From: Pseudonocardiales bacterium
Lineage (GTDB): Bacteria > Actinomycetota > Actinomycetes > Mycobacteriales > Pseudonocardiaceae
Assembly: GCA_023252195.1 (NCBI GenBank)
Contig: JAHEXI010000003.1
Location: 1 to 64,000, forward strand
Direction of reading: 5' to 3'
Length of the DNA: 64,000 nt
Part shown: positions 47,833 through 57,578 of the stretch, piece after piece
How the letters are laid out: every line of letters starts with the position of its first letter
Position numbering within the stretch: position 1 is the stretch's first letter
Program-made: the position numbers and the translations under genes
The notes under the pieces: generated by a model
The model's input: only the letters and a program-made list of their open reading frames with translations
Told to the model about the DNA's origin: nothing
The model's database searches: none

Positions 47833-48716
47833 TCAGCAACGCAGTGGGTTGTGTAGTGGGGTGCGGGTGGGGTCTATGATCGCGGGTGGGATGAATTCGA
47901 CATCACCGTGGTGGATGAGGATTTCCCACCCGGTGTGATGGACGTGCCGATGGTGCGTTTCGCACAATAGTGCGCAGTTGTCGACACTGGTCTCACCACC
48001 ATCAACCCAATGCCGCCGATGATGCGACTGACACATTCCCGATGGCCGATCGCAGCCGGGAAAAGCGCATCCGCGGTCTCGGGCGCCGAGCGCGCGGCGG
48101 ATGGATAGTGGGACGGTGCGCATAGCCGGCCGACGTCGAGGGGTTCGGATTTCCCACCCAGCACCACCGGGATGATTTTCGCGTCACACGCCCACTGGCG
48201 GGCCTGCGCGGCACTGATGTGCGTGCCGTAGTCGAGGGTCGCGACCCCCAGGCCGGTGCGCAGCGCATCCCAGTTGATGGTCACGGTCAAATGTGGCGGT
48301 TCTCCGGCGGTGATGGGGCAGTCTTCGGCGGCGCGGGCCAGCCCGCAGATCTCCAGTAGGCCGTCGGCGTTGCGTTGACCGGTGCTGCGGATGTCAGGGA
48401 GGGTGTCGGTGGCCGGGCGGGGTGCGGCGAGTTGGTCGATCAGTGATCGGAACGCGGCGCGGTGTTCGGGTTCGAGGTATCCCTCCAGCCCGAGCCGGCC
48501 GTCGCGGCGGTCCCACAACCGCAGTTCCCCCGCAGCCGGGGCCGGTTGCGGCTCGTCGCGCGGCTCCGGGCCGTCGGGGTCGAGGTGGGCCAGGATGTGC
48601 TGACCGATCCGATGCAGGGAGGTGGAGTTAAACGACCGTGCATGGCGAGCCAGCTCAGCCTCCGCGGTCTCGCGGTCCGTGGTGCTAACTGTGGCGGGGA
48701 TCGCGCCTATCGTCTC
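47833..48716 (-). pseudogene. DUF222/HNH (REP13E12-like) gene, 3' half, separated by element insertion and frameshifted near 48127
   Basis: TETIGAIPATVSTTDRETAEAELARHARSFNSTSLHRIGQHILAHLDPDGP... then in another frame MRTVPLSIRRALGARDRGCAFPGCDRPSGMCQSHHRRHWVDGGETSVDNCALLCETHHRHVHHTGWEI. Confidence 0.9.
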
Positions 48717-48789
48717 AGTCAAGCGTCTTTCATGTACCACGAGGTGACCTGCTACGAGGCGGGCAGACAGCAATCCTCATGGCCCGCAC

Positions 48790-49065
48790 TTCACTGTCGT
48801 AACCGAATGTTCACTCGTAAGTGGACACCTCCCAGCAAACTCGGTGATCACGCCGGATTGATCCGGGAGACCGTCCCACATGTCCTGCCAGATCTCGTGC
48901 GGCACACGTGCGGTGGGACAGCTTCGGATGACTGCTGACCCGCGGAATGATTCACCGAAGCGAGGCCGGGACGGGGTGCTGAGGGGCGTCCCAGCCGTCC
49001 CAACCCCTCGAACACAAGCCACGTCAACGACACCCGAGCCCGGGACGGGACACCGATACTCGTCG
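48790..49065 (-). repeat. Long inverted repeat, arm 1
   Basis: Diverged inverted copy of 59085-59355; alternate translations stay alignable (VPHEIWQDMWDGL...SGVI.E..GRCPLTSE in both). Confidence 0.85.
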
Positions 49066-49185
49066 AGAGCTGTCCACGACCGGCGTGGAGTTCTTCCCCG
49101 CAACAGGGACGGACAGGACGGGCACTTACGTGGCGGGGGCAAGGGCTCTACCGCACCCGCTACCTACCTCTGTCCGCACCCGTAC

Positions 49186-49265
49186 GGTAGCGGGGGCCCG
49201 CTACCCCGGTAGACCCCCCAGGTAACGGGCCCTGACCAGCCCGGTAGCGGGGGGTAGACCCCCAC
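49186..49265 (+). repeat. GTAG/CCCC repeat family, copy A
   Basis: GGTAGCGGGGGCCCGCTACCCCGGTAGACCCCCCAGGTAACGGGCCCTGACCAGCCCGGTAGCGGGGGGTAGACCCCC. Confidence 0.85.
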
Positions 49266-49777
49266 GAGTTCGAACGCCGGGCACCCCGTTTCCCGGCCGA
49301 CAGTGGGCGTCTTCCTCGGAGCTGCACGCACGGAGGACCAGGATCGCAAGATCACTGCATGTCACACGCCACCCCGGGGATGACCGGACCACCAGGTCGC
49401 TATCTGGCACAGCGCTCCTACCGGCCTGTGACTCTGGGTAGTCGAGCAGAGAAGTAGCCGGGTTGGGGAGGGAGGCGACCGCCCAGCGTCGCAACCCCCA
49501 GATTCCCGGTTTTGGAGAGGCTGCCGCAGGGTGGTCACGAGGGTCCCCGCCGAGGGTACGGCCTGATCAGGCGGGGGAGGCAGGCCCGGGGAGGCAGTGG
49601 GGAGAACTCCCCGTCATCCCCGGCGCCTCCCCCATCGCCTCCCCGCCTGGATTATCACCGTCTGTGTCCACCGCAAGGGACTTCGCGTCCAGCTTGACAG
49701 CAGCCTTAGTCACGGTCGGTGGGAGCCTCTCGCGAGGCGATGGCAGATTATGCCCTGATTCACGGCCCAAATGAGAG

Positions 49778-50041
49778 ATGGGTGTTGGGTGCTTGAGCCT
49801 CGTCTGCTTGGCCGATCGCTACCCGGCGGCGCGACTAGACGCCGCCTGCGCGCGGGCGATCGCGGTCGGGGACCCCAGCTACCGCACCGTCAAAGGCATC
49901 CTCGTCGCCGGCACCGAACACGACGACGAGACACCAGCCGCCGCCATGAACGCCCCGGCCCACCTGCACGGGCCGCTGACCCTGTTCGACGGCCTAGCGG
50001 CCGGCGGTGAGGCCGACGAGCCGCAGGAGGTGGCCGGATGA
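49778..50041 (+). pseudogene. istA: IS21-family IstA transposase, C-terminal fragment
   Basis: LADRYPAARLDAACARAIAVGDPSYRTVKGILVAGTE...APAHLHGPLTLFD, overlapping istB by 4 bp. Confidence 0.8.
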
Positions 50042-50445
50042 CCCGCCAACACCAGCTCGAGACGACCCTGCGGTCCCTCGGGCTCTCCGGCATGCTCGAC
50101 ACCCTGGCGGCCCGCCTGCAACAGGCCAACGGCGGACAGCTCGGACACCTGGAGTTCCTGCAAACCCTCTGCGAAGACGAGATCATCCGCCGCGACACCG
50201 CCGCACTAGCCCGGCGTGTCAAGCAAGCCGACGACCTCTACGAGCTGATCACCGAACGCGGCCGGCGCAGCCTGGTACTCACCGCGAACCGGGTCGCCAC
50301 GGACTGCTACCCGCTGTTCCCCAATCCCGTTGTCGCCGAGTCGATCCTCGACCGAGTGATCAACACCGCGCACCACGTGCACATGAACGGCCGCAGCTAC
50401 CGACCCGACCACCGACCCGGACGAGTGCGCAAGGAGAACCCATGA
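50038..50445 (+). pseudogene. istB: IS21-family IstB with in-frame deletion of the ATPase core
   Basis: MTRQHQLETTLRSLGLSGMLDTLAARLQQANGGQLGHLEFLQTLCEDEI joined to DLYELITERGRRSLVLTANRVATDCYPLFPNPVVAESILDRVINTAHHVHMNGRSYRP; no Walker A/B between. Confidence 0.85.
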
Positions 50446-50769
50446 CCACGCCAACACCCCTTTCGTCACGTCCCGAAACCCGCTGCGCCGCACCCGGCTG
50501 CACCACCTCCCTCACCCGCACCGGCCGCGGCCGACCCGCCCTCTACTGCTCACCGAGCTGCCGCACCCCGGCCCACCGCCACCACCGACAACACCGCAAC
50601 CAACCCCTCACCGTCGAGGTCGACCACGGCTCCACCAGCGCTAGAGGTGTTGAGTCCATTCCACGGTCACGGAGTGTCTGGTCGTGGTCACAGCGCGGCA
50701 TAGCGGCTGCTAGTCTCTGCCCTCGCTGGTGTTCTGTGGCTCGTCCGCACGTCTGGAGGGTGACAAGAG

Positions 50770-51108
50770 ATGATTCGCCGTGGAGCTTGGGCTCGTTGGG
50801 CTGGTGGGGCTGTTGCTGCCGTCGGTGTCGCCACCGTGGTGACGCTGGCTCTAGCGCCGTCTGCCCAGGCGTTTACCGGGACCTTCTACTGGTATAACAG
50901 CGCAAATAAGCAAACTACCATTAATAATCTCAAGAAGAATACGTGTCAAAGCACTGCGGGTGCTGTCAAAGGGCATCTTGGTAGCGAGAAAGGACATATC
51001 GCGATATTCAAAAACGCGAATTGTGTGAATGAGCTTGAGGCTCTGGGTCCTGGTGACCGAGACACCAAGCCGGACGAGCAATTCGAATCAGTGAAGGCGA
51101 CCGATTAA
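50770..51108 (+). CDS. Small secreted protein, signal peptide and two Cys, AT-richer mature part
   Basis: MIRRGAWARWAGGAVAAVGVATVVTLALAPSAQA|FTGTFYWYNSANKQTTINNLKKNTCQS...NANCVNELEALGPGD. Confidence 0.75.
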   Translation: MIRRGAWARWAGGAVAAVGVATVVTLALAPSAQAFTGTFYWYNSANKQTTINNLKKNTCQSTAGAVKGHLGSEKGHIAIFKNANCVNELEALGPGDRDTKPDEQFESVKATD

Positions 51109-51119
51109 CGAAGTGAGGC

Positions 51120-52070
51120 GGCGAGAAACGTGAGTGGCTCTGGGGGGTCGATGACCGCGCCTGGCCCTCCAGGGAATGGTCCACCGCGGCCTGGGGCAAG
51201 CCGGAACAAGATACCGGTCTTGCCGTGCACCTGTTTGAGCTCGGCGTAGATCGCTTTCTCCACCTTGACTTCTCCGCCCGAGTGTTGATCTTCAACACGA
51301 GTCGGATCAGCAGCTCGACCAGCGCGTCGGTGATCTCACTGGTCCGCGACCCACACAGCGCCGCCAGCAGGGTCACCCGCACCTCCGGCGGGCTGGCCAG
51401 CAGGTCCGACGGGTAACAGGCTGCTGCCCGGATCCGCCACGCACCCACCAGCCGCTCGGAGTACCCAGCGAACAAGTCAGCCGGCAGACCGATCTCGCGT
51501 ACCCGCGACAGCTTGGCGATCTCCTCCAGCAACGTCTCCAACTCCAGCCGCCCCGGACCCGCCTTCAACTCGGCGAAAAACCCGCGCCACCCACCGACGT
51601 CCGCTGCGTCTGATCCCTTGATCAGCTCCTCAAGCCGCGTGATCGCCTCAGCGGTCAACCGGCCCATGATCTGGGCGCAAAACTGCTGCTCGAACCGAGT
51701 GCGGGCAGAGCCCAGGATCCGGTCGACCCGCCCGGGCGGCTCGATCCGCTCGACCCGACACCGCGACCACAACGAGCTCTTCAGACATTCCTCGGTCATC
51801 TCTATCGGGCAGATCTCCGCCGCCAACCAGGCGGTCAGCCGCTCCTCATCGGCTCGGGTCGGCTCCCGGAAGCCCGGCGCCGCACGGATCTGCGCCCGAT
51901 GGTATTCGATCGTGCTTCCCGGCCAGGAGTACTGGCGAAACAGCGCGGGATCGACCTTGACCTGAGCGGCCACATACCGCACCGCAGCCAGAAGAACCTC
52001 GCCGACATGGCGCGGGAAACGGGCCTCCAGCTCGAAGTACTTAAGCAAAACACAAAAGCCCAGGCGGGTC
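51120..52070 (-). pseudogene. Tn3-family transposase N-terminal remnant, frameshifted
   Basis: RLGFCVLLKYFELEARFPRHVGEV...VKVDPALF..Y.W.GSTIEYHRAQIRAAPGFREPTRADEERLTAWLAAEICPIE...YPSDLLASPPEVRVTLLAALC; catalytic region absent. Confidence 0.82.
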
Positions 52071-52101
52071 CCGGACGCGGGGGCGCTACCTGACCCCGCG
52101 G

Positions 52102-52177
52102 GGTAGAGGGGGCCCGCTACCCCTGTAGACCCCCCGGGTAACGGGTGCTGACCTGCACGGTAGCGGGGGTAGACCCC
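52102..52177 (+). repeat. GTAG/CCCC repeat family, copy B
   Basis: GGTAGAGGGGGCCCGCTACCCCTGTAGACCCCCCGGGTAACGGGTGCTGACCTGCACGGTAGCGGGGGTAGACCCC aligns end to end with copy A. Confidence 0.85.
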
Positions 52178-52978
52178 TTGGTCGGCGCTGCCCTCCGACC
52201 CCTCTACCGTGGTCTGACGACGAAGTGTGCGCCGCTATCCAGCGGTGACCGAGCGAGGTCCGGCGCTGAGCGGATGCGCTCCGCGACGAACCATTCCGGC
52301 TGGCTCACGGTCACAGAAAGTCACAGGGACCCAGTCAGGGAGGCAGGGAGTTCTCCCTGTCTGGGTCCCTGCCGTGCCTCCCCGCCCTCAACTGCACAAA
52401 CGCTAGACAGGGAGGCAGCTCCCACAGCTTTCCTTGGCCCCGGAAACTCCCGATTTCCGGTCGAGACGACACCACGGCGGGCCTCCCTCCCTCACTGTTC
52501 GAACCCTCCGGTCGACATTGAGTAACTGACTGCTGATGGACGGCAGCGAGAAGCTGCGTCCCGCCGAGGTGCACCAGCAGTTCGACAGCGGAGTTCGAGG
52601 TCACGACGTGGACCCTTAGCGGGCATCGTGTTCGCCGCTCGCGACATGCACCCCGCCCCAGAATCCGGCGGTTACCGGCCGATCCGGGATGAGGCAGACG
52701 TTGAGGCACTAGCACCCTGGATGAGGCACGTGCCTCACCCTCAGTCAGGCACCTGCCCTAGCCCTGAGCTGCTACGAGGCAGCCAACCTCGGCGAGGCAG
52801 ACCGGCACCTACCAACCGAATCCGGTCGGTTTCAGCGGGCTGGGCAGGGTGCTGGCATCTGCCTCGCTTAGACCAGACGGGTCGGTGACCTGCAACGATG
52901 CGAGCTCGAAGGGCTATGGATGGTGACAGGCGGCCCGCCTACCGCACCGGCCTGATCATCGTCGGGCAGCTGGTCCGT

Positions 52979-54298
52979 TCAGTGTTGTGCGTTCGGGCCG
53001 GGTCGGGTTGTCTGGTGTCGGCCGGTGAGGGTGAGGCCGGCTAGGGCGATGAGCATCCAGGCGGCGGTGTAGGTGAACGCGATGGTGGGTGTGGTGATCG
53101 TGTAGAGGAGCCCGGCGATGGTGCTGGCCGCGACGTTGCCGCCGGCTTGGACGGTGGCTAGCAATCCGAACGCTGAACCGCGCAGTGTGTCGGGGGCCAG
53201 TGCGGCGACCGCGGCGGTTTGAGCGGTTTCGGCGGCGCCGATCCCGATGCCGGCTAGCACGAACGCGACCGCGAGGACGCCGACTATGGCGGGGGTGAAC
53301 GCGAAGATCAGGTAGGCGGCCAGGAACGCGGCGACCCCGGCTGCGACGACCAGCCGGGGCCCGCGGTCACCGAGACGGTCAGCCAGCCGCCCGGCGGGGA
53401 ACGACGCGACGGTGGCGGCGAGGTTGTAGGCGGTGTAGAGCCCCAGCGCGATCGCGGTGGCGGTCTGGCCGCCGTGGGCGGGGGTGAGCAGGTCGGTGGC
53501 GCGCAGGATCAGCAGGGTCGCGGCCAGGTTCCCGACCTCGAACGCGGTGAACGCCCCGAGCAGCCGGCCGAGTTGGCCGTGTAGCACGGCGCGGACCTGG
53601 ATGCGCAGCCGGCGGCGTTCGGTGACCTTGGGCAGTTTGGCTTGGCGGATCGCGAAGATGATCGCCGCGGTGGCGAGCAGGCCGGGGACGACCGAGACGA
53701 GGATGGCGGTGCGGACGCTGAACACCGCGACCAGCCCGAGCGCGAGCAGCGGCCCGCCGATCGCGCCGAGGTTGTCCATGGTGCGTTCGAACCCGTAGGC
53801 GCGCCCGTAGGAGCCGGCGGGGACGACGTCGGCGAGCAGCGCGTTGCGCGCCGGGACTCGCAGGCCGCGGGCGGCCCAGGACGCCCCGCGTAGCACCCCG
53901 ACCTGCACGACGTTGCCGGTGAGCCCGATCAGGCAGGACAGCACCGCGGTGGTGGTGTAGCCGCCGACCGCGACCGCGCGGCGACGGCCGGGGTCATCGG
54001 CCAGGGCGCCGCCGACGAACCGGCCGGCGCCGGCCAGGCCGTCGGAGATGCCCTCGATCAGCCCCAACGCGGCCGCGGGCGCGCCGAGGGTGGAGGTGAC
54101 GAAGCTGGGCAGCAGCGCGGTGGGGACCTCGTGCCCGACATCGGCCAGGAAGCTGGCGAACCCGATCCCGGCGACGCCCGGGCTCATCCACCGCCCCGGT
54201 GCGACCCTCGCAGTGTCCGCACCAGCCGCTGTACTCCCGGACGCTTTCCACTCGGTGGTGGTCTTGCCGGTGACGGCTGGTGTTGTCTCCTCGGCCAT
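52979..54298 (-). CDS. MFS transporter (element cargo)
   Basis: FASFLADVGHEVPTALLPSFVTSTLGAPAAALGLIEGISDGLAGAGRFVGGALADDPGRRR plus many TM segments. Confidence 0.88.
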   Translation of the reverse strand: MAEETTPAVTGKTTTEWKASGSTAAGADTARVAPGRWMSPGVAGIGFASFLADVGHEVPTALLPSFVTSTLGAPAAALGLIEGISDGLAGAGRFVGGALADDPGRRRAVAVGGYTTTAVLSCLIGLTGNVVQVGVLRGASWAARGLRVPARNALLADVVPAGSYGRAYGFERTMDNLGAIGGPLLALGLVAVFSVRTAILVSVVPGLLATAAIIFAIRQAKLPKVTERRRLRIQVRAVLHGQLGRLLGAFTAFEVGNLAATLLILRATDLLTPAHGGQTATAIALGLYTAYNLAATVASFPAGRLADRLGDRGPRLVVAAGVAAFLAAYLIFAFTPAIVGVLAVAFVLAGIGIGAAETAQTAAVAALAPDTLRGSAFGLLATVQAGGNVAASTIAGLLYTITTPTIAFTYTAAWMLIALAGLTLTGRHQTTRPGPNAQH

Positions 54299-54370
54299 GC
54301 CTGGGAGTGTGCGGATCGTGATCTGGGTGGTTGTGATCCGGTTCAGAGCGCACCAGGCGCTCAGCGGTGG

Positions 54371-55291
54371 TCAGGGTGGGGTGAGGGGTTCGATGGTGCC
54401 GGCGCGGGTGGCGTCGTAGCCGCCGAGTGAGGTGATCGCCGCACCGACCTCGGGTTCGCGCAGCGCGGTGATCAGCGGGGCGGCGGCGGGCAGCGCGTCT
54501 GCCGGCAGGGCGATGTCGTAGTGCTCCCAGGTGAGGGACACGAAGTCGAGGTCGAGGTCGGTGGCGGCGGCGCGGACTCCGAGCCCGGCGTCGGTGATCC
54601 CGGAGGCGACCGCGAGGGCGATCTCCAGGTGCGAACCCAGCTCGGGTCCGGGCACGTCATCGGGTGGGATGCCGGCGGCGGTCAGCAGCCGATCAAGCAG
54701 CACCCGGGTCCCGGTGCCGTGCTCGCGCTTGGCCACCCGGCAGCCCCGCAGGTCCGCGGGCGCGGTGATGTTCGCGGGGTTGCCGTGGGGAACCAGCAGT
54801 CCCTGCTCACGGCGCCAGAGATGGATCAGGGTGGGTCCGCGCCCGCGCAGCAACGCCTGAGCGAACGGCGCGTTGTAGGTGCCGTTGCGGTGCAGTAGGT
54901 GGATCGCGGCGCCGTCGGCGTCCCCGCGGGCCAAGGTGCGGACGCCGTGGAAGCTGCCCCGGGTGCCGACCGAGGCGACGTGGCGCCCGACGTGGCTGAG
55001 CACGATCTGTAGGGCCGGGTCGTCGCTGCCGGCCAGCCGGAACACCCGCTCGGGCTCGAGGAACCGGGCCGCGGTCAGTGCCCCGTCGGGCGCGACCCGG
55101 GCCCGGCGGCGGTCACCGAGAACGATCACCTTGTGCTCGGCGAGGCAGCGGTAGGCCCGGTTGATCGTTGAGGCGGTGGTGCCGCGGCGCCGGGCGTGTT
55201 CCCGGACTGACCACAACTCCGCACCCGACCCCAACTCACCCGCCCGGACCCGCCGGGCGATGTCGGTGCTCACGTCCAGGTACTCGGTCAT
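54371..55291 (-). CDS. GntR-like HTH regulator fused to periplasmic-binding-protein-like ligand domain
   Basis: IARRVRAGELGSGAELWSVREHARRRGTTASTINRAYRCLAEHKVIVLGDRR HTH; C-terminal GCRVAKREHGTGTRVLLDRLLTAAGI...SHLEIALAVASGITDAGLGVRAAA. Confidence 0.87.
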   Translation of the reverse strand: MTEYLDVSTDIARRVRAGELGSGAELWSVREHARRRGTTASTINRAYRCLAEHKVIVLGDRRRARVAPDGALTAARFLEPERVFRLAGSDDPALQIVLSHVGRHVASVGTRGSFHGVRTLARGDADGAAIHLLHRNGTYNAPFAQALLRGRGPTLIHLWRREQGLLVPHGNPANITAPADLRGCRVAKREHGTGTRVLLDRLLTAAGIPPDDVPGPELGSHLEIALAVASGITDAGLGVRAAATDLDLDFVSLTWEHYDIALPADALPAAAPLITALREPEVGAAITSLGGYDATRAGTIEPLTPP

Positions 55292-56397
55292 GACCGATGA
55301 CCCTAGGGACCGACCCCCGCGCCGGAGCCCGGTCGCCGGCCAGAGTTGTGCGACCCATCGCTGTGTAGTCAAGCCCCGTTCATGCACTACTTGATGACCT
55401 GCATGGACGTGGTTCGGACAGCAACTCCGAGAGCTGAGGCAGGCGGTGAGGCACTGGCCCCTGCCGAGGCCCATGCCTTACCCCCGTTCTCGGCTACTGC
55501 CCCGCACCTGACCTGCGGGAAGGCAGACAAACCGAGCGAGGCAGACCAGCACCACGACCCCGAAAACAGCCCTTTTCAGCGCCTCGGGTGGGGTACCCCT
55601 GCCTGCCTCGCGCGCTCAGGGACACGGAGGGTGACCGACAGGGTGGGGACCTGAGGTGGGGACCCGGCCGGGGACCCGGGGAGTTCTCCCCACCCGGGTC
55701 CCCGGGCCTGCCTCCCCAACCTGACCAGCCCAAATCAACGATGGGGACCCCGCGTCAGCCGGGTTGAAAGACGCCGATAACCCCCCAAAAACCGGGGTAG
55801 CAGTAGCCGTCAGCCGGGTCCCTCCCTCCCCGAACCTCTCACCCACCCGAACCGACCACGCAAGGTGACTCGACGGAGATCCGAACAGTGACAACGATCA
55901 AAGACCAGCGCACGACCTGAAGCGACCCGACTTCGCCGCACCCGGCGGTGTCGCCTTGTTAACCGCCGCCCGGGTCAGGTCGAGTGGGGGTCGCGGGGAT
56001 GCGGGGAGTGAGTCGGCGCGGACCCGGGTTCACGGGCCCTCGGCTGTATGTCCGAGCACGGCGGCCGTGCTTCCCCGCGGATCATTTGTGCTGCTCATGC
56101 GGGGGAAGTACGGCCGGGGAGGGCTTGGGGAAACTTCCCCGCCACCCTGGTGTCTCCCCCCGTTGTTCCCCCGCCTTGTCCGCACCTTTCCCATCCCCCG
56201 CAGCCGTCACTCGAGAGGTCTATGGCCTGGTCGGTCAGGGATCAGGTTGGTGGCGGCCAGGGTCCGGCCGGGTCGCGCCGGGGGAGCGCGCTTACGGGGG
56301 TTGGGCTCAACCACAACGAGCGCGACCGGCCGGGTATTCAGTTGGTTGGTGCCGGCCCGGCCGTCAGGAGTTGGCTCTGCTGACGGCTAGGCCGGGG

Positions 56398-56694
56398 TCA
56401 GGTAGGCCAGACGGACACCACGGTGTGCAGCACGGTGACCGCATCACCGGCCACCCTCTCGATGATCGGTAGCCCGCTGGGCATCAGCAGGCTGGATTTA
56501 CGGACCCGGGTCGCGTGGCACGAGTCACCGAACCCGGCTAGATAGATCTGGTCGCGGTACTCGGTGGTTTCCCGGCGACCGATCAACGGTCCGTCCTCAC
56601 CGGGTGCGATGCGCTGGAACGTGAACCCCGCATGCTTCGCGGCATCGAGTAGCCGCTTAGCCGCTGCGACGTCCGGGCTGTCCGTGGTGCTCAT
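56398..56694 (-). CDS. Hypothetical protein
   Basis: MSTTDSPDVAAAKRLLDAAKHAGFTFQRIAPGEDGPLIGRRETTEYRDQIYLAGFGDSCHATR; start at internal ATG. Confidence 0.6.
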   Translation of the reverse strand: MSTTDSPDVAAAKRLLDAAKHAGFTFQRIAPGEDGPLIGRRETTEYRDQIYLAGFGDSCHATRVRKSSLLMPSGLPIIERVAGDAVTVLHTVVSVWPT

Positions 56695-56933
56695 TCCCGC
56701 CACCCGCGAGGCAGGACAACGTAGGTGCTCGCGCGGCACGCGGCGTACGGTGCGCAGCCGCAGGGGCTCTCAAGGGCCCGTGATGCGCACCAGGGGCAGC
56801 GGCAACCCGCGTGGAACCTGGATAGGAGACCGTGACCCCCGACGTCGGCATCAGCGCCTGGCGCATGCTGCGGCTTGACGAGCGCAGCACGACCAGCGCC
56901 GGAACCGCTCACCGGGCACCACCGTGCTGACAC
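56691..56933 (-). CDS. Small Cys-rich hypothetical protein
   Basis: FHAGCRCPWCASRALESPCGCAPYAACRAS Cys clusters; overlaps next gene start. Confidence 0.4.
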   Translation of the reverse strand: MSARWCPVSGSGAGRAALVKPQHAPGADADVGGHGLLSRFHAGCRCPWCASRALESPCGCAPYAACRASTYVVLPRGWRE

Positions 56934-57196
56934 TCGTGGCAGACCTGCTCCAGGTCCGGTGGGCTACCTCGCAGCGCCCGAGGGCCCGCGACCAGTGCCC
57001 CGGGTGGCGGTCCCGCTATCCGCAACGTCGGCCGGGGCGTGAAACGCAGCCCGCAGCAGGCCAGCACCGTGCCATCGACGCGTATGCGCCCTTGGTGGGT
57101 GTCGTGGTCACCCAGCGACCGCAGGTACCAGACCAGGCTGCTATCGGGGGGTTTGGTCGTCACGGTCACCACCTCGACCGCTGCGCCGGTAGGCAC
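56909..57196 (-). CDS. Small hypothetical protein with C-terminal CxxC
   Basis: SLVWYLRSLGDHDTHQGRIRVDGTVLACCGLRFTP...PPDLEQVCHECQHG. Confidence 0.5.
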   Translation of the reverse strand: MPTGAAVEVVTVTTKPPDSSLVWYLRSLGDHDTHQGRIRVDGTVLACCGLRFTPRPTLRIAGPPPGALVAGPRALRGSPPDLEQVCHECQHGGAR

Positions 57197-57534
57197 AACC
57201 GGCAGAACCGGGCCTCCCGCGTGACCAGCGCAGCGGGCACCACATCCTCACCGCACAGTGCGCTGTACCGGCCACGGGGCAGCCCATCGGCCGCAGCGTC
57301 GGTAGTTAATCGGTGCGCGGTGCCGGTGCGGGCGTCCACCATCTCCACGGTGCGCCGGGCCGGGGCGTGCCGGTTCTGGTGCTTGCTGTGCCTGCCCACT
57401 CGACTCCCTAGGTCGTAGGCGCCGCCCAGGCCCGGTGATCGCGGGGCACGTGCCGGGCGACTAACACCAGCGCGACGCTGACGCTTCGTAGACCATAGTG
57501 ACGTAGTCCTACATAATATAGCTCTACGGAGCAT
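57166..57534 (-). CDS. Small Cys-containing hypothetical protein; start uncertain
   Basis: ARTGTAHRLTTDAAADGLPRGRYSALCGEDVVPAALVTREARFCRLC; divergent from HTH-DUF5753 gene. Confidence 0.5.
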   Translation of the reverse strand: MLRRAILCRTTSLWSTKRQRRAGVSRPARAPRSPGLGGAYDLGSRVGRHSKHQNRHAPARRTVEMVDARTGTAHRLTTDAAADGLPRGRYSALCGEDVVPAALVTREARFCRLCLPAQRSRW

Positions 57535-57578
57535 TTACTACGGTTAAATGCTCGCGACTACGGAGCGGAGCACCGACT

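Noticed and set aside
48777-49142. Protein-coding gene in the long inverted repeat arm
   Set aside because: Frame is alignable with the other arm but no start/RBS or known domain is convincing; reported as a repeat instead.
50442-50897. ORF downstream of istB with CxxC-like Cys (CAAPGCTTSLTRTGRGRPALYCSPSCRTPAHR)
   Set aside because: The N-terminal ~65 aa may be a real passenger zinc-finger fragment, but the rest overlaps the secreted protein gene in another frame; boundaries cannot be supported.
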